DNA of 64,000 bases, from NCBI GenBank assembly GCA_014529385.2, contig CM043959.1, positions 49,169,928 to 49,233,927 on the forward strand, given 5' to 3'. Each line of letters begins with the position of its first letter. Within the stretch, counting starts at the first letter, position 1. A program made the position numbers and the translations under genes. Below are positions 24,114 through 34,892 of the stretch, piece by piece. This DNA is from Adiantum capillus-veneris. Lineage: Eukaryota; Streptophyta; Polypodiopsida; Polypodiales; Pteridaceae. The notes under the pieces are model-generated. The model was not told where the DNA came from. It searched no databases and saw nothing but the letters and a program-made list of their open reading frames with translations.

Positions 24114-25490
24114 TTTGGAGAATCGTTTTTGTCCTTGAAAAAAAACGTAGGAAAATGTTTCTTATGTGCGGAGACATTCTCCATGTAGAATCTTCTTCAG
24201 ATTTATCCCATTTTACCAACACCTGTCATCTAACATGATGTCTGGTGCGAAGCTCACAAGAATCCAAAATCTTTTCGGGTTCATGAGGGATGCTTGGCGG
24301 CTCTAGAAGGTCAGCTAACACACCCGTGTCAATGACATTATCATTCTATCCTAGTTGTTTTTGTAAACGGCTAGCATGAAAAAGAGGATGATCTCGTGAG
24401 TGCTCAGGTAGAGCTAACTTATATGCCACTTGACCTATACGTTTGAGAACGATAAACAATCCACAATAACATGGTGAAAGTTTAGCAACTTTTCTCGTCT
24501 TCAAAATTTTTGAATGTTTCGGAACCTTGAGGAAAACCTTGTCTCCTTCTTTGAAAGTAGCAAGACGACGATGCTCATGTGTGTACTTCTTATATCGATC
24601 TTGAGCTTGCTTAAGAATCTGACGAGCAACTCGAAGCATATCAAAATGGTCTTGGAGAAAATCCTTCGCTTGTTGTATCTTCTTTGTAGCCAACCCCACC
24701 GTAATGGGTGATCTTCGTTGAAAAACACATAAAAGCATAAATGGACTAAACTTTGTAGTCACATACTATAAGCAAATTCCAATATAGGCAAGTAGTCTTC
24801 CGAATTGGTTTGCTTCTTGCTAATAAATGCTCGTAGAATATCCTCTAGCACTTGATTAACTCTTTCGGTTTGACCATTTGTTTCTGGATGATCAGCCGTA
24901 CTAAGATTAAGTGTAGTTTCCAGCTTTTGGAACACGCCTCTCTAGAAAGTGATTAGAACTTTCGATCTCTGTCACTAATGATACTGGCTGGAAGACCGTA
25001 AAAGTTATATATATGCTCTATAAACAGCCGTGCTAATTCCGATGTCTTAACCGTAGTCTTAGTGGAAATGAATCGATGCATCTTTGTTACACGATCTACA
25101 ATGACCCATATGGCATCATGGCCACGATTTATATTAGGGAGTCCTACAACAAAATCCATAGAGATACTCTCCCACTTACCTTGTGGAATCTCTAAAGGAT
25201 GTAAAAGGCCACCTACCTTGAGGCGCTCTGCCTTATTAACTTGGCACTATAGGCAGTTTAATACGTACTCTTGAGCATCATGATGTAAGCCTAGCCAATA
25301 AAATTATCGTCCAACTAAGGCATACGTCTTACGAATACCTGGATGACCAGCACTTGGACAATCATGACACTCAAATAATACTTGGCACTTAGTGTCTGTG
25401 TCCTTTGGCACACATACTCTACTCTTTTGGAGTAAGTAGCAATCATCAATGGAAAAATTATTCCATTGCTTAAGTTCGTCCTGAGAAGGG
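24114..25490 (-). pseudogene. Chromovirus integrase to chromodomain, truncated and broken
   Basis: Ty3 chromovirus pol 3' end. From 25490 downward: an integrase zinc-binding region (HDCPSAGHPGIRKTYALV, later C-x2-C), a catalytic core with MDFVVGLPNI and IISDRDRKF, a GPY/F-like region (KVAKL, VLKRIGQVAYKLALPEHSR, HPLFHASRLQKQLG), then a degraded chromodomain (ENVSAHKKHFPTF). Several stops and frameshifts are seen. The RT and everything upstream are absent, so it is 5' truncated. The same family occurs on the plus strand at 47.3 and 63.6 kb. Confidence 0.88.
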
Positions 25491-25702
25491 GTGGAGCTCT
25501 GTGTGTTGGAGCTTTATCTGCGCATGTAGAAACATGTTGATTTGGCCGTGCAGAGACATGTGAGTGTGAGTGATCCCTTGGAATTGGAGCTGATCTCTTT
25601 AGATAGTTGCTTCCAGTGTTAGAAGTTTACAGCTACGGGTGATTTGTTAGTTCAAGCAGTAGATTGGAAAAGGAAATAGAAATTGAATCGGAATACATCT
25701 AA
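25491..25702. other. Short unassigned stretch
   Basis: Between the truncated chromovirus integrase and the end of the aORF LTR copy A; nothing recognisable. Confidence 0.4.
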
Positions 25703-26069
25703 TGGAATGAGAAACAGACTGAAGTACTAAGAATGATGTTCAGATTCAGATTCAGACTCAGAGAGAATGAGTACAAATTATGTATGACTGGAGTACACTG
25801 GACTGCTGTATTTAGGATTAGAGATAAAGATTACAGATAAAGATGTTGTAGCTTAAGAACAGCTCGGGAGCTAAGGATTATGAATCAAAAGCTAAGCAGA
25901 AGTACAGCCGACAAAGCAAACCCAAATGCCAACCCGATTACAATGTAATGGGTCCTATTTATATGCCTTGGAAATTACTGTGGTAACTACCGTGGTAATT
26001 ACTGACGTATCCACTGTTCGTCTCACAGGAGCCGGTTCCCACCCAGTGAGACTGTCTCATCCATCTACA
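25703..26069 (-). repeat. LTR of aORF element, copy A (367 bp)
   Basis: Closely matches 36813-37170. It starts TGTAGATGG (26069, minus) directly after the polypurine tract AAGAAAGGAGGGAAGCA and carries a TATA box TATAAATA at 25956-25963 (minus). The inner end TGGAATGAG at 25703 is inferred from where similarity with copy B stops. Confidence 0.7.
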
Positions 26070-29000
26070 TGCTTCCCTCCTTTCTTGAATTTTTGCAAGA
26101 CTTCAAAATTTCTCAGAAAAAAAACCACTGTCTGATTCTTTTGGAATTTTGCTTGTCGAGTGCTTGACACCCCTATAGTTGTAGTTCCATGGGCATCAGC
26201 CAAGTCGGACTGAAAAAAAATCCATTGTATGATTCTTCTAGTGTTGGGTCGTTGAGTGCTTGACGCCCTTATAATTGTAATTCCAAGGGCCGTCAGCCAA
26301 GTGACACCATCCCCTGAGTGGAAAAATCCAGTGTCTGCTGCGAAAACTGCTGGAAAAATCCACCGTCTGATTCGACGACCGGCGGAAAAATCCTTGACCA
26401 AATTGTGAGATGGAACTACCTAGTATCCACTGAACCCGCTTCCGTTTACTCTTTGACCTGGATGGCGTCTGAGAAGTCCCAGTCCCAGCATTCTCCTTCT
26501 GAATGAGCCTGTAAATGGCCTCCTGCTCAAGCTGATCCCACCTTTCTGTGGTCATCTCAATTTCATAAGGCGTGAGAGGATGATAAGTTTTGGTGTCGGG
26601 ATCATAGAGCGTGCATCTGCCTTTGGTGAGCCGAGTTCTGGCCAGTTTGTGACAATGTGAGGCTGTATGGATCCATCCTTCTGGAAGAGTCTGATTGGTT
26701 TTGATCCGGGCCTCAAAAACAATCTCAGCCATCTCTCTGTATTGTGGCCCTAGGCCTGGTTTAGCCGTAATGTCATTTTTAGGCAGTTTAGAGGACTCAA
26801 CATTGAGTTGCAGCAATTGGTTGGTGATCTTAGTGAGGCCTCTGATCTGAATTTTCCACTGGCCCATACACAATTTGATCCTCTGCACCTCATCTTTCAG
26901 CTTTTGGAGATTATTCAGTTGGAGAGCGTTGTTGAACAATGTTTGCCAAGTTTTCCATTCCACAGTCGATCGCTCATACCAATCCTGAAGATTATCAGTA
27001 ATCTTGAAATATGTGAGCCGATCAATTGGTTCTAGATGTTGAGGTAAAGTGCTAGAAAAAATCTTGGCAACTCTGCCTCTCTTGCTGGTAAAGCATACAA
27101 GAGAACTGGGGAATCAGGCACAAATTCCAAGAAATTAAGGATAGCCTGGTTTTCTTGCTACATCATCTTTCTAGTTATTTTAACCAGTTGAAACAGTCGC
27201 TGGAGAGCAGTTGCCTGTTCTCCCACTAACATTTGAGTTTGAGGTCCCTTGCTCTGCTGCTGGTGGCAGTCTGGTCTTCAAGAATGGTCCGTACCCTTTG
27301 ATCCAGAACTCCCCTAGCAATCTGCATTTGCACTTAGACCTCTTTCAATTGATTCCTAACATCCTTCATGCATTTATATGTTGGCTTGTTCCCCAACAAA
27401 AGCTCTAATTCCATGGCCAGAGAGCGACAATCTACAGTAGACTGTCGTTGCCAATGTGGATTGGTTACTCTCTCTTCAGTATTTAGTATCCATTCAGACA
27501 CCCTTACTAACAGTTGTATTATACTGGGATGTGCAGGTAATTGGCAGGCCTCTTGATCATGGAAAGCAACTGATTTCCAATACTCAACCATTTCCCTAGC
27601 GCCGACATATAGTCGCAAAAAGTGCTCCAGATCAGAGATAAGATCATCATCCTCCAAATACTACCTGGTTATAGGAGCCTGCTGATGTTGATGGGGGCTT
27701 TTCACAAGCCAAGCTCCCATACCCCTCTTCTCTTGTCCCCACCCCATGAAAACCCCCTCTTAGGGAGGGAGTGATAAAAGGCATTGGAAAAAGTAAGAAA
27801 AAAATAAAGTATGATTATGCAAATATATAAGAAAGGTAAAATAGGCCACCTCATGCCTGCGCGGTAGCCCATCCCCACCTTGCCTCCTTTTTCTTCACTG
27901 TTGCCCCGCCGTGTGTCCCTTTTCCTCTCCTCCACTCAAAAGGTCAACCCCCTCTCTCTTCCCCTTGTCCTTTCTCCTTTCTCTCTCCCCTCAAGCTACC
28001 CCACCTCTCACCAATAATGCATTATAACTCACCAATAATGCACCCTAACTCACATGCAACTTACCCTATCTTCCAAAATAGTATACCCCACCCCCTCTTT
28101 CTCTCTCCTATCATATCCCATGACCCAAATACCCCCCTCTCTCTCTAAAGGGAGCCATATCTCTTGTCTTGTAGCTAAATAACCTTCCCCACACTCACAC
28201 ACACTCAGTTTCACTGAAAAAGGTGCCCACAGACCCATCCCCACCCGGTGGTTACCTGATTTTTCTTGTGTTCACACACATCTGCACACAGATTCACCTC
28301 TGAACACACTCCCCTCTCTCCCCTCTTGTAATTACTTTATTCTCCATGTCACCTCTCACTTTTTTTTCATCAACCCATCTCTCTCTCTTAGTCTCTCTCT
28401 CATGAGACTGCTATTCTGGCACATATACACACAGCCAGACAAGTGGGGCCCACAGTCACATGGCCTATGTAGATAATGATTTCTTCATTTCTAAATTCTA
28501 GAATTTCTCCCCCCTCCTCCCCTATATAAAGAGGGGTCACCATCACACTAAGGACACACACAACATCACCAAAGAACACACTATGCACTGTGTGTGCCTA
28601 GTGCACACACACACACCCACACCATCACCATCACCAAAATCACCATGCTTGTCTTGAGCATGACCTCTACACCCTTGGCTATGGAAGATGAAGGGCAAAT
28701 AAATGAAGCATGATGGCCATAATCCTCGTGCGAGTCTTCGCCATCAACTCCCACCTATCCGCCATGTGCTCTACCACTCTCTCCCTTCTCATTCTCCTAC
28801 CCTATGCTCCCCATTTCATCGCCTTATTCTCTAAATAAAGCTTGAGGTTTTGTGAGTATGTTTTCTTGCAATGTTTTGCCCATGTGAGGTGTGCGGAATC
28901 GCCACCTAGTCTTGTGTTTTGGAGTGAGCTTGTGTATGTGTGAAGGGTGTGTGGATTCGCCATCCTTTTGTGGTGCCTAAGTACTAAGCCGCTATACCCC

Positions 29001-29790
29001 CTCCCTCACTCTCTCACTCTCTCTCTCTCTCTCTCTCTCTCTCGATCTCATTCCCTTTCCTCTTCATCATTACTCCCAAGCATCCATCTCTCTTGGATGA
29101 AAACTTTGTTATGGTGGTGTGTTATTTGCGTCCTAGCTGCTGAAGCTAGGTGGTGCCCCCTGTTTGCTTTACCATGACAGGCTCGAGGCGCGCCATTCGG
29201 TCCCCGGTGTTTTACAGGCCGTCGGGGTTCGGGGTTCGCTTTGCTTCCGTCAATGTCTCAATCTCTTGTTCAACGTGATGAGCTGTAATGAATGTTGCTC
29301 ATCACCTGCTGGCCCCTCAATCACAGCTTTGCCTTTCCCTTTAACATCCCTGCTGTGTTGTGACTGGTGTGTCGGTGGATTCCCAGTGTTGTTGGGTTGT
29401 TGCTCTCCTAGCTGCTGATTACTAGACCACTGCCCTTGATGCTGGTCTGGCTGGTCTGCGTGTGACTGATTTCCTCCAGTTGACCGTGTACCACCAGTAC
29501 CAGGTTCTGGAGGTGGAGATGGAGGAGAGGCATCATCATCATCATCATTATGCCCTTCATCTGGTTCATCCTCCTTCTCTGCTTCTTCTTCCTCCTTATC
29601 CTCATCTTCTTCAATGGTAGTTTGCTGTTCAATGTAATCAAGGATAGCTTGATTTTTCAGAGCATTGTTATATTCAGTAACTTTATCTTGCAAATCACTC
29701 TGCATCGTCTCCATAAGAGAATTCAAGTTATCCATATCAAAAACAGCATTGCCCGCTAGATTCAAGATCTCGGCCAGATTATTATAGATT
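26070..29790 (-). pseudogene. aORF family, copy A (unknown retroelement-associated protein)
   Basis: Unrecognised long reading frame on the minus strand. From its truncated 5' end (29790): a helical segment (LMETMQSDLQDKV), a strongly acidic Glu/Asp run, a Pro/Gly/Gln-rich part, then LEDDDLISDLEHF...NKPTYKCMKDVRNQLKEV (27650-27334). The last segment runs 26963-26238, with a conserved REMAEIVFEARIK and a basic tail ending KRKRVQW. It is interrupted by a 1.56-kb solo LTR (27689-29252), stops and frameshifts. A 4-nt deletion relative to copy B removes the stop after KRKRVQW. The 5' third, present in copy B, is missing. It lies immediately before its own polypurine tract and LTR, so it occupies the 3' end of a retroelement. 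Confidence 0.75.
27689..29252 (+). repeat. Solo LTR (1.56 kb) inserted in aORF copy A
   Basis: TGATGGGGGC...TTCCGTCA with related inverted ends and a 4-bp repeat ATGT on both sides (27685-27688, 29253-29256). Copy B is continuous across the same point (38831 region), so the insertion is defined by comparison. The plus strand has a TATA box TATATAAA at 28523-28530 and AATAAA at 28834-28839 in the right order for U3-R-U5. It contains long C/T-rich tracts and a CT run (29021-29043). No relative elsewhere in the window. Confidence 0.85.
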
Positions 29791-29792
29791 AT

Positions 29793-30172
29793 CCCGACGC
29801 ATTCATTTCATTTTTATTCCCTCAACTGTAGTTGCCCAATCCGGCATGGATCTGCAATTGACTTGAACTTTAAACTGCCATAACTTCTTCACCGTAGATG
29901 TAATCGACGAGCCGTAAAGACAGGCCGGTAGAGAACATCGAGCACTGCAGTTCTAGGGCACAGTACCCCATTTGTGTTCACTTCAAGCATAACGCTTTTT
30001 AGCATCATCAAGGCATGTTTTGGCCCTTTCAGCCACATTTGACGTACATTCAACATTAAACTTGACCAGTTACCAGGCCTTAGTCACTGTTCATTAATAA
30101 TGTAAGCTCCAAACAAATTTGATGTGCATTTTTCTTGCATCTTTCTTTGCATGGGAGCAGAGCTGCACGACA
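29793..30172 (-). repeat. 3' LTR fragment of the D-H-G Ty3 element
   Basis: The first 380 bp of the LTR (TGTCGTGCAGC at 30172, minus), matching 23003-23364. The rest is missing: at 29791 the sequence switches abruptly into aORF copy A. Confidence 0.85.
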
Positions 30173-30184
30173 TTCACCCCCTCT
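30173..30184 (-). other. Polypurine tract of the D-H-G Ty3 element
   Basis: AGAGGGGGTGAA on the minus strand directly before TGTCGTGC. Confidence 0.85.
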
Positions 30185-30219
30185 AAACCTGCACAGCCTT
30201 AGGTCTGTGCCAATTGCAC

Positions 30220-31575
30220 TTAATCAGCTTCAGTAAAATCATCATCAGACATATCATCTGATGTATTCATAACATGATCCTCTAGAGGGGGATCTGAATG
30301 AGAATCTTCAAGAACAATCTCACCTTCTCGCTTCTTGAACAGCTTGATCCTTTTCCCTACAATAGGCACCTTAAGCATAGTACCATCTAGTTCACATAAT
30401 TGATATGTCGCATTATCAAAAACACGTTGCACCACATATGGTCCAAACCACCGTTTAACCATTTTCCGCATAGCAAAGTATTGGTTCTCCAAGCTATTGT
30501 CATAGACAAGTACCCAGTCACTTTGATAGCATGTGGTCATAGTCTATGCTTTCCATCAAATGCTGCCTTGTTCTTCAATCTAGCCTCCTTCAGCTTCTCT
30601 TTAGCCTGTTCAATCTCCTCTTAACACCTCTTAAGCTGGCGAATACGTAGAGCAAGCAAGTCTTCAATAGACATACCTTCTTCCCATGGCATTATGGACC
30701 AAGTTGTAACTGCTTCCTCCGTAGGCATAATGGGTTTCTGCCCATGCATCAATTCGAACGGCATAAATCCTGTTAGCTGAACTGTGTGTAGTGCGATCAT
30801 TCCACAAAGTAAATGGCAAGAGTTTAGGCCAATCACCAATATGTCCTTCACACGCCTTTGCTAAAGCTTTAACAATAGGCGGATGTCCTCTTTCACTCTT
30901 TCCGTTACCTTCTGGATTATATGCTGTGGTGAGGACGAGTTTAATGCCCATATGAGCAAAAAACTCTCGAGCTTCATCTGCATCTAGCTCCCATCTATCT
31001 CTAGTAATTCTGCCAACACATCCATACCTGGAGATAATATCTTCAAGCAAAAACTTGCATACTTAACTGGTAGCTTTGGTACGCAAAGCTCTGCCTTCAA
31101 CTTGGTTTGTAAGATCTTCCCTGGCAAGAACAATATATCTCATCTACCACACTCCTACTGGCATTGTAATAAGGTCCACCACCCACTTGTAGTGCATAGC
31201 CAGTGGATAGGTGGGATGCAACCCATCTCTATGTCGCACATTAGAGTACTGTTGACATATTAAGCATGATTCCACAAATTGAACCACATCTTTGTACATA
31301 CCTCTCCACCAATATCGGTCTTTAATCTTGACAAAGGTTGCCCAGACTCCTCTGTGTCCAGCCCACAAACTTTCATGAAACTCTTTAATCACCTGTTGTT
31401 GGGTTGCTTTGTAGCAAATAATTCGTTGTGGTATCCCTCCTGGGCGCTTCGATTGCTTCCATAAATGTCCGTCTTTCAGGAAATAGCCATAGGCCTTTTT
31501 CTTGATCTTCTTGAATTCTTGATCACTCCATCCTTCTTGTCTAGTGAGAGTACTTAGGTAGCGGCCACTCATAAG
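30220..31575 (-). pseudogene. Ty3 integrase, D-H-G family
   Basis: Zinc-binding HHCC region (FHESLWAGHRGVWATF, later C-LIC) at about 31400-31280. The core carries the first Asp in HYKWVVDLITMP, the second in TRDRWELD (Trp where Gly is expected) and the Glu in NPEGNGKSERGHPP. A later block has MPFELMHGQKPIMP, and the C-terminal WFGPYVVQRVF is a GPY/F-type module followed by an acidic tail ending at 30220. Stops near 31146 and frame changes at about 30850 and 30620 break it. No chromodomain was seen. Confidence 0.9.
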
Positions 31576-33271
31576 CCACTCTCCATCATAAAACTCTTCA
31601 TAAAAGACTTCAAAAACATGAGCAATACTACCAAGTTGGCATGTAGATAAGAAGACGTGTAGAACTTCAAGCCAACATCATCACTCGTGGTCAGAATCTC
31701 TTCTTCATCTTAAAACCTGGCTCTTGATAACATATCTGCAACAGGGTCTCTACCTGCAATATGACAAAATTCAGGGTTAAGAGACTTAATATAGGCTATC
31801 CATCGTAGCATGGCAATGTCCGGAGTAGAGCAGTTTGCAATCATCCCTATCAGTGTGGCAAGCAATCTGTTTCTACCACAACGGAAGCTCCAATAAAGTA
31901 TTCTTTATCGGTTAGAGCGGTAGCAACGCCCCAAAGTTCCCTCTTAACCTATGGATATCCTCGTTGACGAGCATTGAGCACCTTGGCTCCAAATCTCACT
32001 GCATATCTATGTCCTTCAACATCATCTTGACCTATAGCCCATCCAATACCTATTGGGCTAGTGTCAACTGTTAAAATAACTGGCCTGTCGCATTTATAAT
32101 CAACTTTCCTCAAGGTCGGAGCCTCAAGAAGCATCTTCTTTAATTTCTTAATAGCTTGTGTGCGAACTTCTTCCCAAACAAACCTTTTACCTTTTCGTAG
32201 CAATTGATACAGCACCTCTGCAACATGAGCAAAGTGTGGCAGCCAAATACGGTAGAACACACACGCGCCTAGGAATCGATGAGCCTCAGGAACTGAAGAA
32301 CATGTTTCCTTCATCTTTTGGATTGCTTCGACTTTTGTTGGACTTGGCCTTCTTCCTTCAGAACTACACATATGTCCCACAATTAAGACCCCCTTAGCTC
32401 CAAAAATCAATTTTTGACCTGAAAGTGTTAAATTAACTTCTTCAAGCCTTGATAATATAGCATCATAGTCAGCAATATGTTGAGCAACAAACTGTCGGCA
32501 CCCCCTCTGGTCTTTTGCTTCATCTTTTGAGCCTTCTTCACAGCCCTTAATTGGTAGATCTTCAATGAAAGGCATGGTAACATGTGGGATAAAGCCCCTT
32601 AATACCTTATTCATGCCGTTCATCATATGAGCTACTAAATTAGTAGCACCCTGTGGCAGAGTGCACATCCTTACCAAACCAAGAGGAGTACGCATTGTAG
32701 TAAGATCCCTACTCTCCAAATCTAACTGGAATTGATCATATCCTGAATAAAGATCGCCCATGGAGTAAATAGATCTACCTGCAAAGGCCTCAACAAATTC
32801 ATCCACAATTGGGTCAGTACCCACATTGCGGATTGTTACCTTGTTAACTGGTTGCATATCCTGAATGAACCTTAATGTACCATTTTTCTTCGGAACAGTA
32901 AACCATCGATTGGAATACGGAGCACATGACAGCTCCAAAATTCCCATTTGAATCTTTTCATTAAGAAAATTGATAAGCTTTGGCAAGTGAGCTTTAGGAA
33001 CTAGAATAGGATGCAAGCTCCATGGCATGTGTGGAACAGTGAAAATAACCATTGGTGAAACAACACTCGGATCCACACACCCAATCTCACTCAGCTCAAA
33101 AGAGAAATCTTTACCATGTTTTTCGAGCATACCTTGAAAGCATTTGATCTCTTCTTCATTGAGGAAACGGTCTTCTCCAACCTTCAGCTGCTGCAGTGTC
33201 TCCTTAGTAAACTTATGTCCTATGTTCTTTGGATCTCTGAGTATAGGCTGTCGAGAAGCCTCCTTGATCAT
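31576..33271 (-). pseudogene. Ty3 reverse transcriptase and RNase H, D-H-G family
   Basis: The RT frame 33271-31949 is long and nearly intact (440 residues): RFIQDMQPVNKVTI, DLYSGYDQFQL, LPQGATNLVAHMMN, then the catalytic block as MPFIEDLPIKG, so the first of the paired Asp is Glu. The connection and RNase H follow (FLGACVFYRIWLPHF; VDTSPIGIGWAI). A TAG at 31949 splits RNase H from the remainder, which is badly decayed to 31576. This is a distinctive Ty3 family by its DLPIKG motif; I cannot name the clade without a tree. Confidence 0.9.
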
Positions 33272-33285
33272 CCCATCACTTCCTT

Positions 33286-33669
33286 CTAGTAGCGGTGTAC
33301 CACTGGCCTCACTTTCTTTGCAACATTCTTGTATTTTGTCTCTACCTGTGCTTCAACAGTTTCACCTGAATCATCTTCAATATGCATAAGTGCTTCATAT
33401 AAACTTAACTCATCATACATGTCCATTGAATGGACCTTGACCACTTCAGTTCCGCTTTGTAACCGGTTTTGCCTGATCTCTTCAAGCACTGACATAGTAT
33501 CTACATAAGATACCTCTTCAAAGACTCCTGAAATCACATCATCTGATTCAAGCACATCACAACCCTGCAATTCACTTTGAATACCTGAAACATAGTGTTT
33601 TTCCCACTTTGGCAAATCATTAAATTTTTTGAAAGAGACTGAACCTTCAGATCCCGGGGGATTCACCAT
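33286..33669 (-). pseudogene. Pol spacer segment before RT
   Basis: A 127-residue open stretch starting MVNPPGSEGSVSF and ending KKVRPVVHRY just before the RT frame (about 15 bp away). Acidic and without a recognised domain; probably the protease-RT linker of the same polyprotein. A GTAAGT donor-like site lies just upstream (about 33685, minus). Confidence 0.5.
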
Positions 33670-34440
33670 GGAAAACTTACCACACCACGTAAGTGCAGGG
33701 GAGGGGGGTTTTTTTACAAGTTACATAAGCGTATAAGTTAGGGGTAGGTCCCCAATAATTTATCTCCCAAGCTTAAAAATTAGGGAGGGGAGTATCATTT
33801 TTTTTTGGGGTGGGGGGGAGGGGCTGACGTGGGTTGATTACTAACGATTGGTCATCGATGTGCACTAGAACTGGATGAATGTAGGGAAAGTTTTTTATCA
33901 GGTCACACATCAAATTTTGCATCAAGCCGGTCATAGATAAGGATTAATTTGGAGCAGGTCAAGAGTTGATTTACACCAGCTTTGGATGGGTCAAAATTGG
34001 ACGAGTAGCTAGAGTGCAGGCTGATCGGGAACATAGTTTGAAGTTAAACTAATACACATTGAGGGTACATCTAGTTATCAACATAAGTGGTTCCTTAGTA
34101 CGTTGCTAGTCACTATGCTACACACTCTTTGACTAGATTTACTCAGTTAGATCATGTGAGACCTAAATTTTATATGTAAGATAGGGGTATGATAGTTTTC
34201 TTCATTGATTGTCGTATGAGTGTAAAAAGGGGGGTCATATTCCCTAATATAAGTTGTATATAGGGGTTTTATCAAAGTTGTTCGCTCGCAGGTGGCGTCC
34301 AGTTTTGTATATAGAGTGAATCTCCCGGGCTTCAGATGTTAACCCCAAAAACCCCAAAGAGAAAGCTTCTCTTTGTGAGAACTTCTCCTCACTTGTACCA
34401 CCATAGTCCCGCTTTATAATGGCACTCCGAGAAAATCCTG
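33670..34440. other. Unassigned DNA between protease and RT
   Basis: Contains poly-purine and poly-T patches (33700-33830). No domain was recognised. Probably decayed spacer or a small foreign insertion. Confidence 0.3.
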
Positions 34441-34892
34441 TGCAAACCTGTGTTCTCTAAACTCCTTGCATATCTTTGGCGTTGGATGATCACGTAGACT
34501 GTCTTTATTCCTAGCATGGTCAACACATACAGTCAAGAATTACACTGCTTTCTTACCATCACGGCTCCGAACCTTGGCATAGGCCGAGCCATCATCCAAC
34601 ACTTTGGTTTCCATTCACACAGCCGTAATTTATGGTTGTCCCAGAATTAAAGGATAAGAGGAATGCTCCTGTATAAAGAAGTTTTGCTCATCACAGACAT
34701 CCCCTACAGTTACCTTAACATTGGCACATGCACCATAGAGGTCGCCTGGAAGCATATTGGCAGCTCAAATCCGCCAACCATGGTCCACATCAATAGGCCA
34801 TTTCCCCTTTTTGTGCAAGATTTTAGCCATCAAATTGATCTCCAATCCATGATCTATGAGTGCTAAGACAGGTTCTTCGATGTCGCCAAGCT
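34441..34892 (-). pseudogene. Ty3 aspartic protease with D-H-G site
   Basis: Minus-strand translation, with stops, reads VLALIDHGLEINLM at about 34875-34835, then KGKWPIDVDHGW and PLILGQP, the order of a retroviral-type protease (active-site Asp, flap region, ILG). The active site is D-H-G in place of D-S/T-G. At least four stops. Confidence 0.7.
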
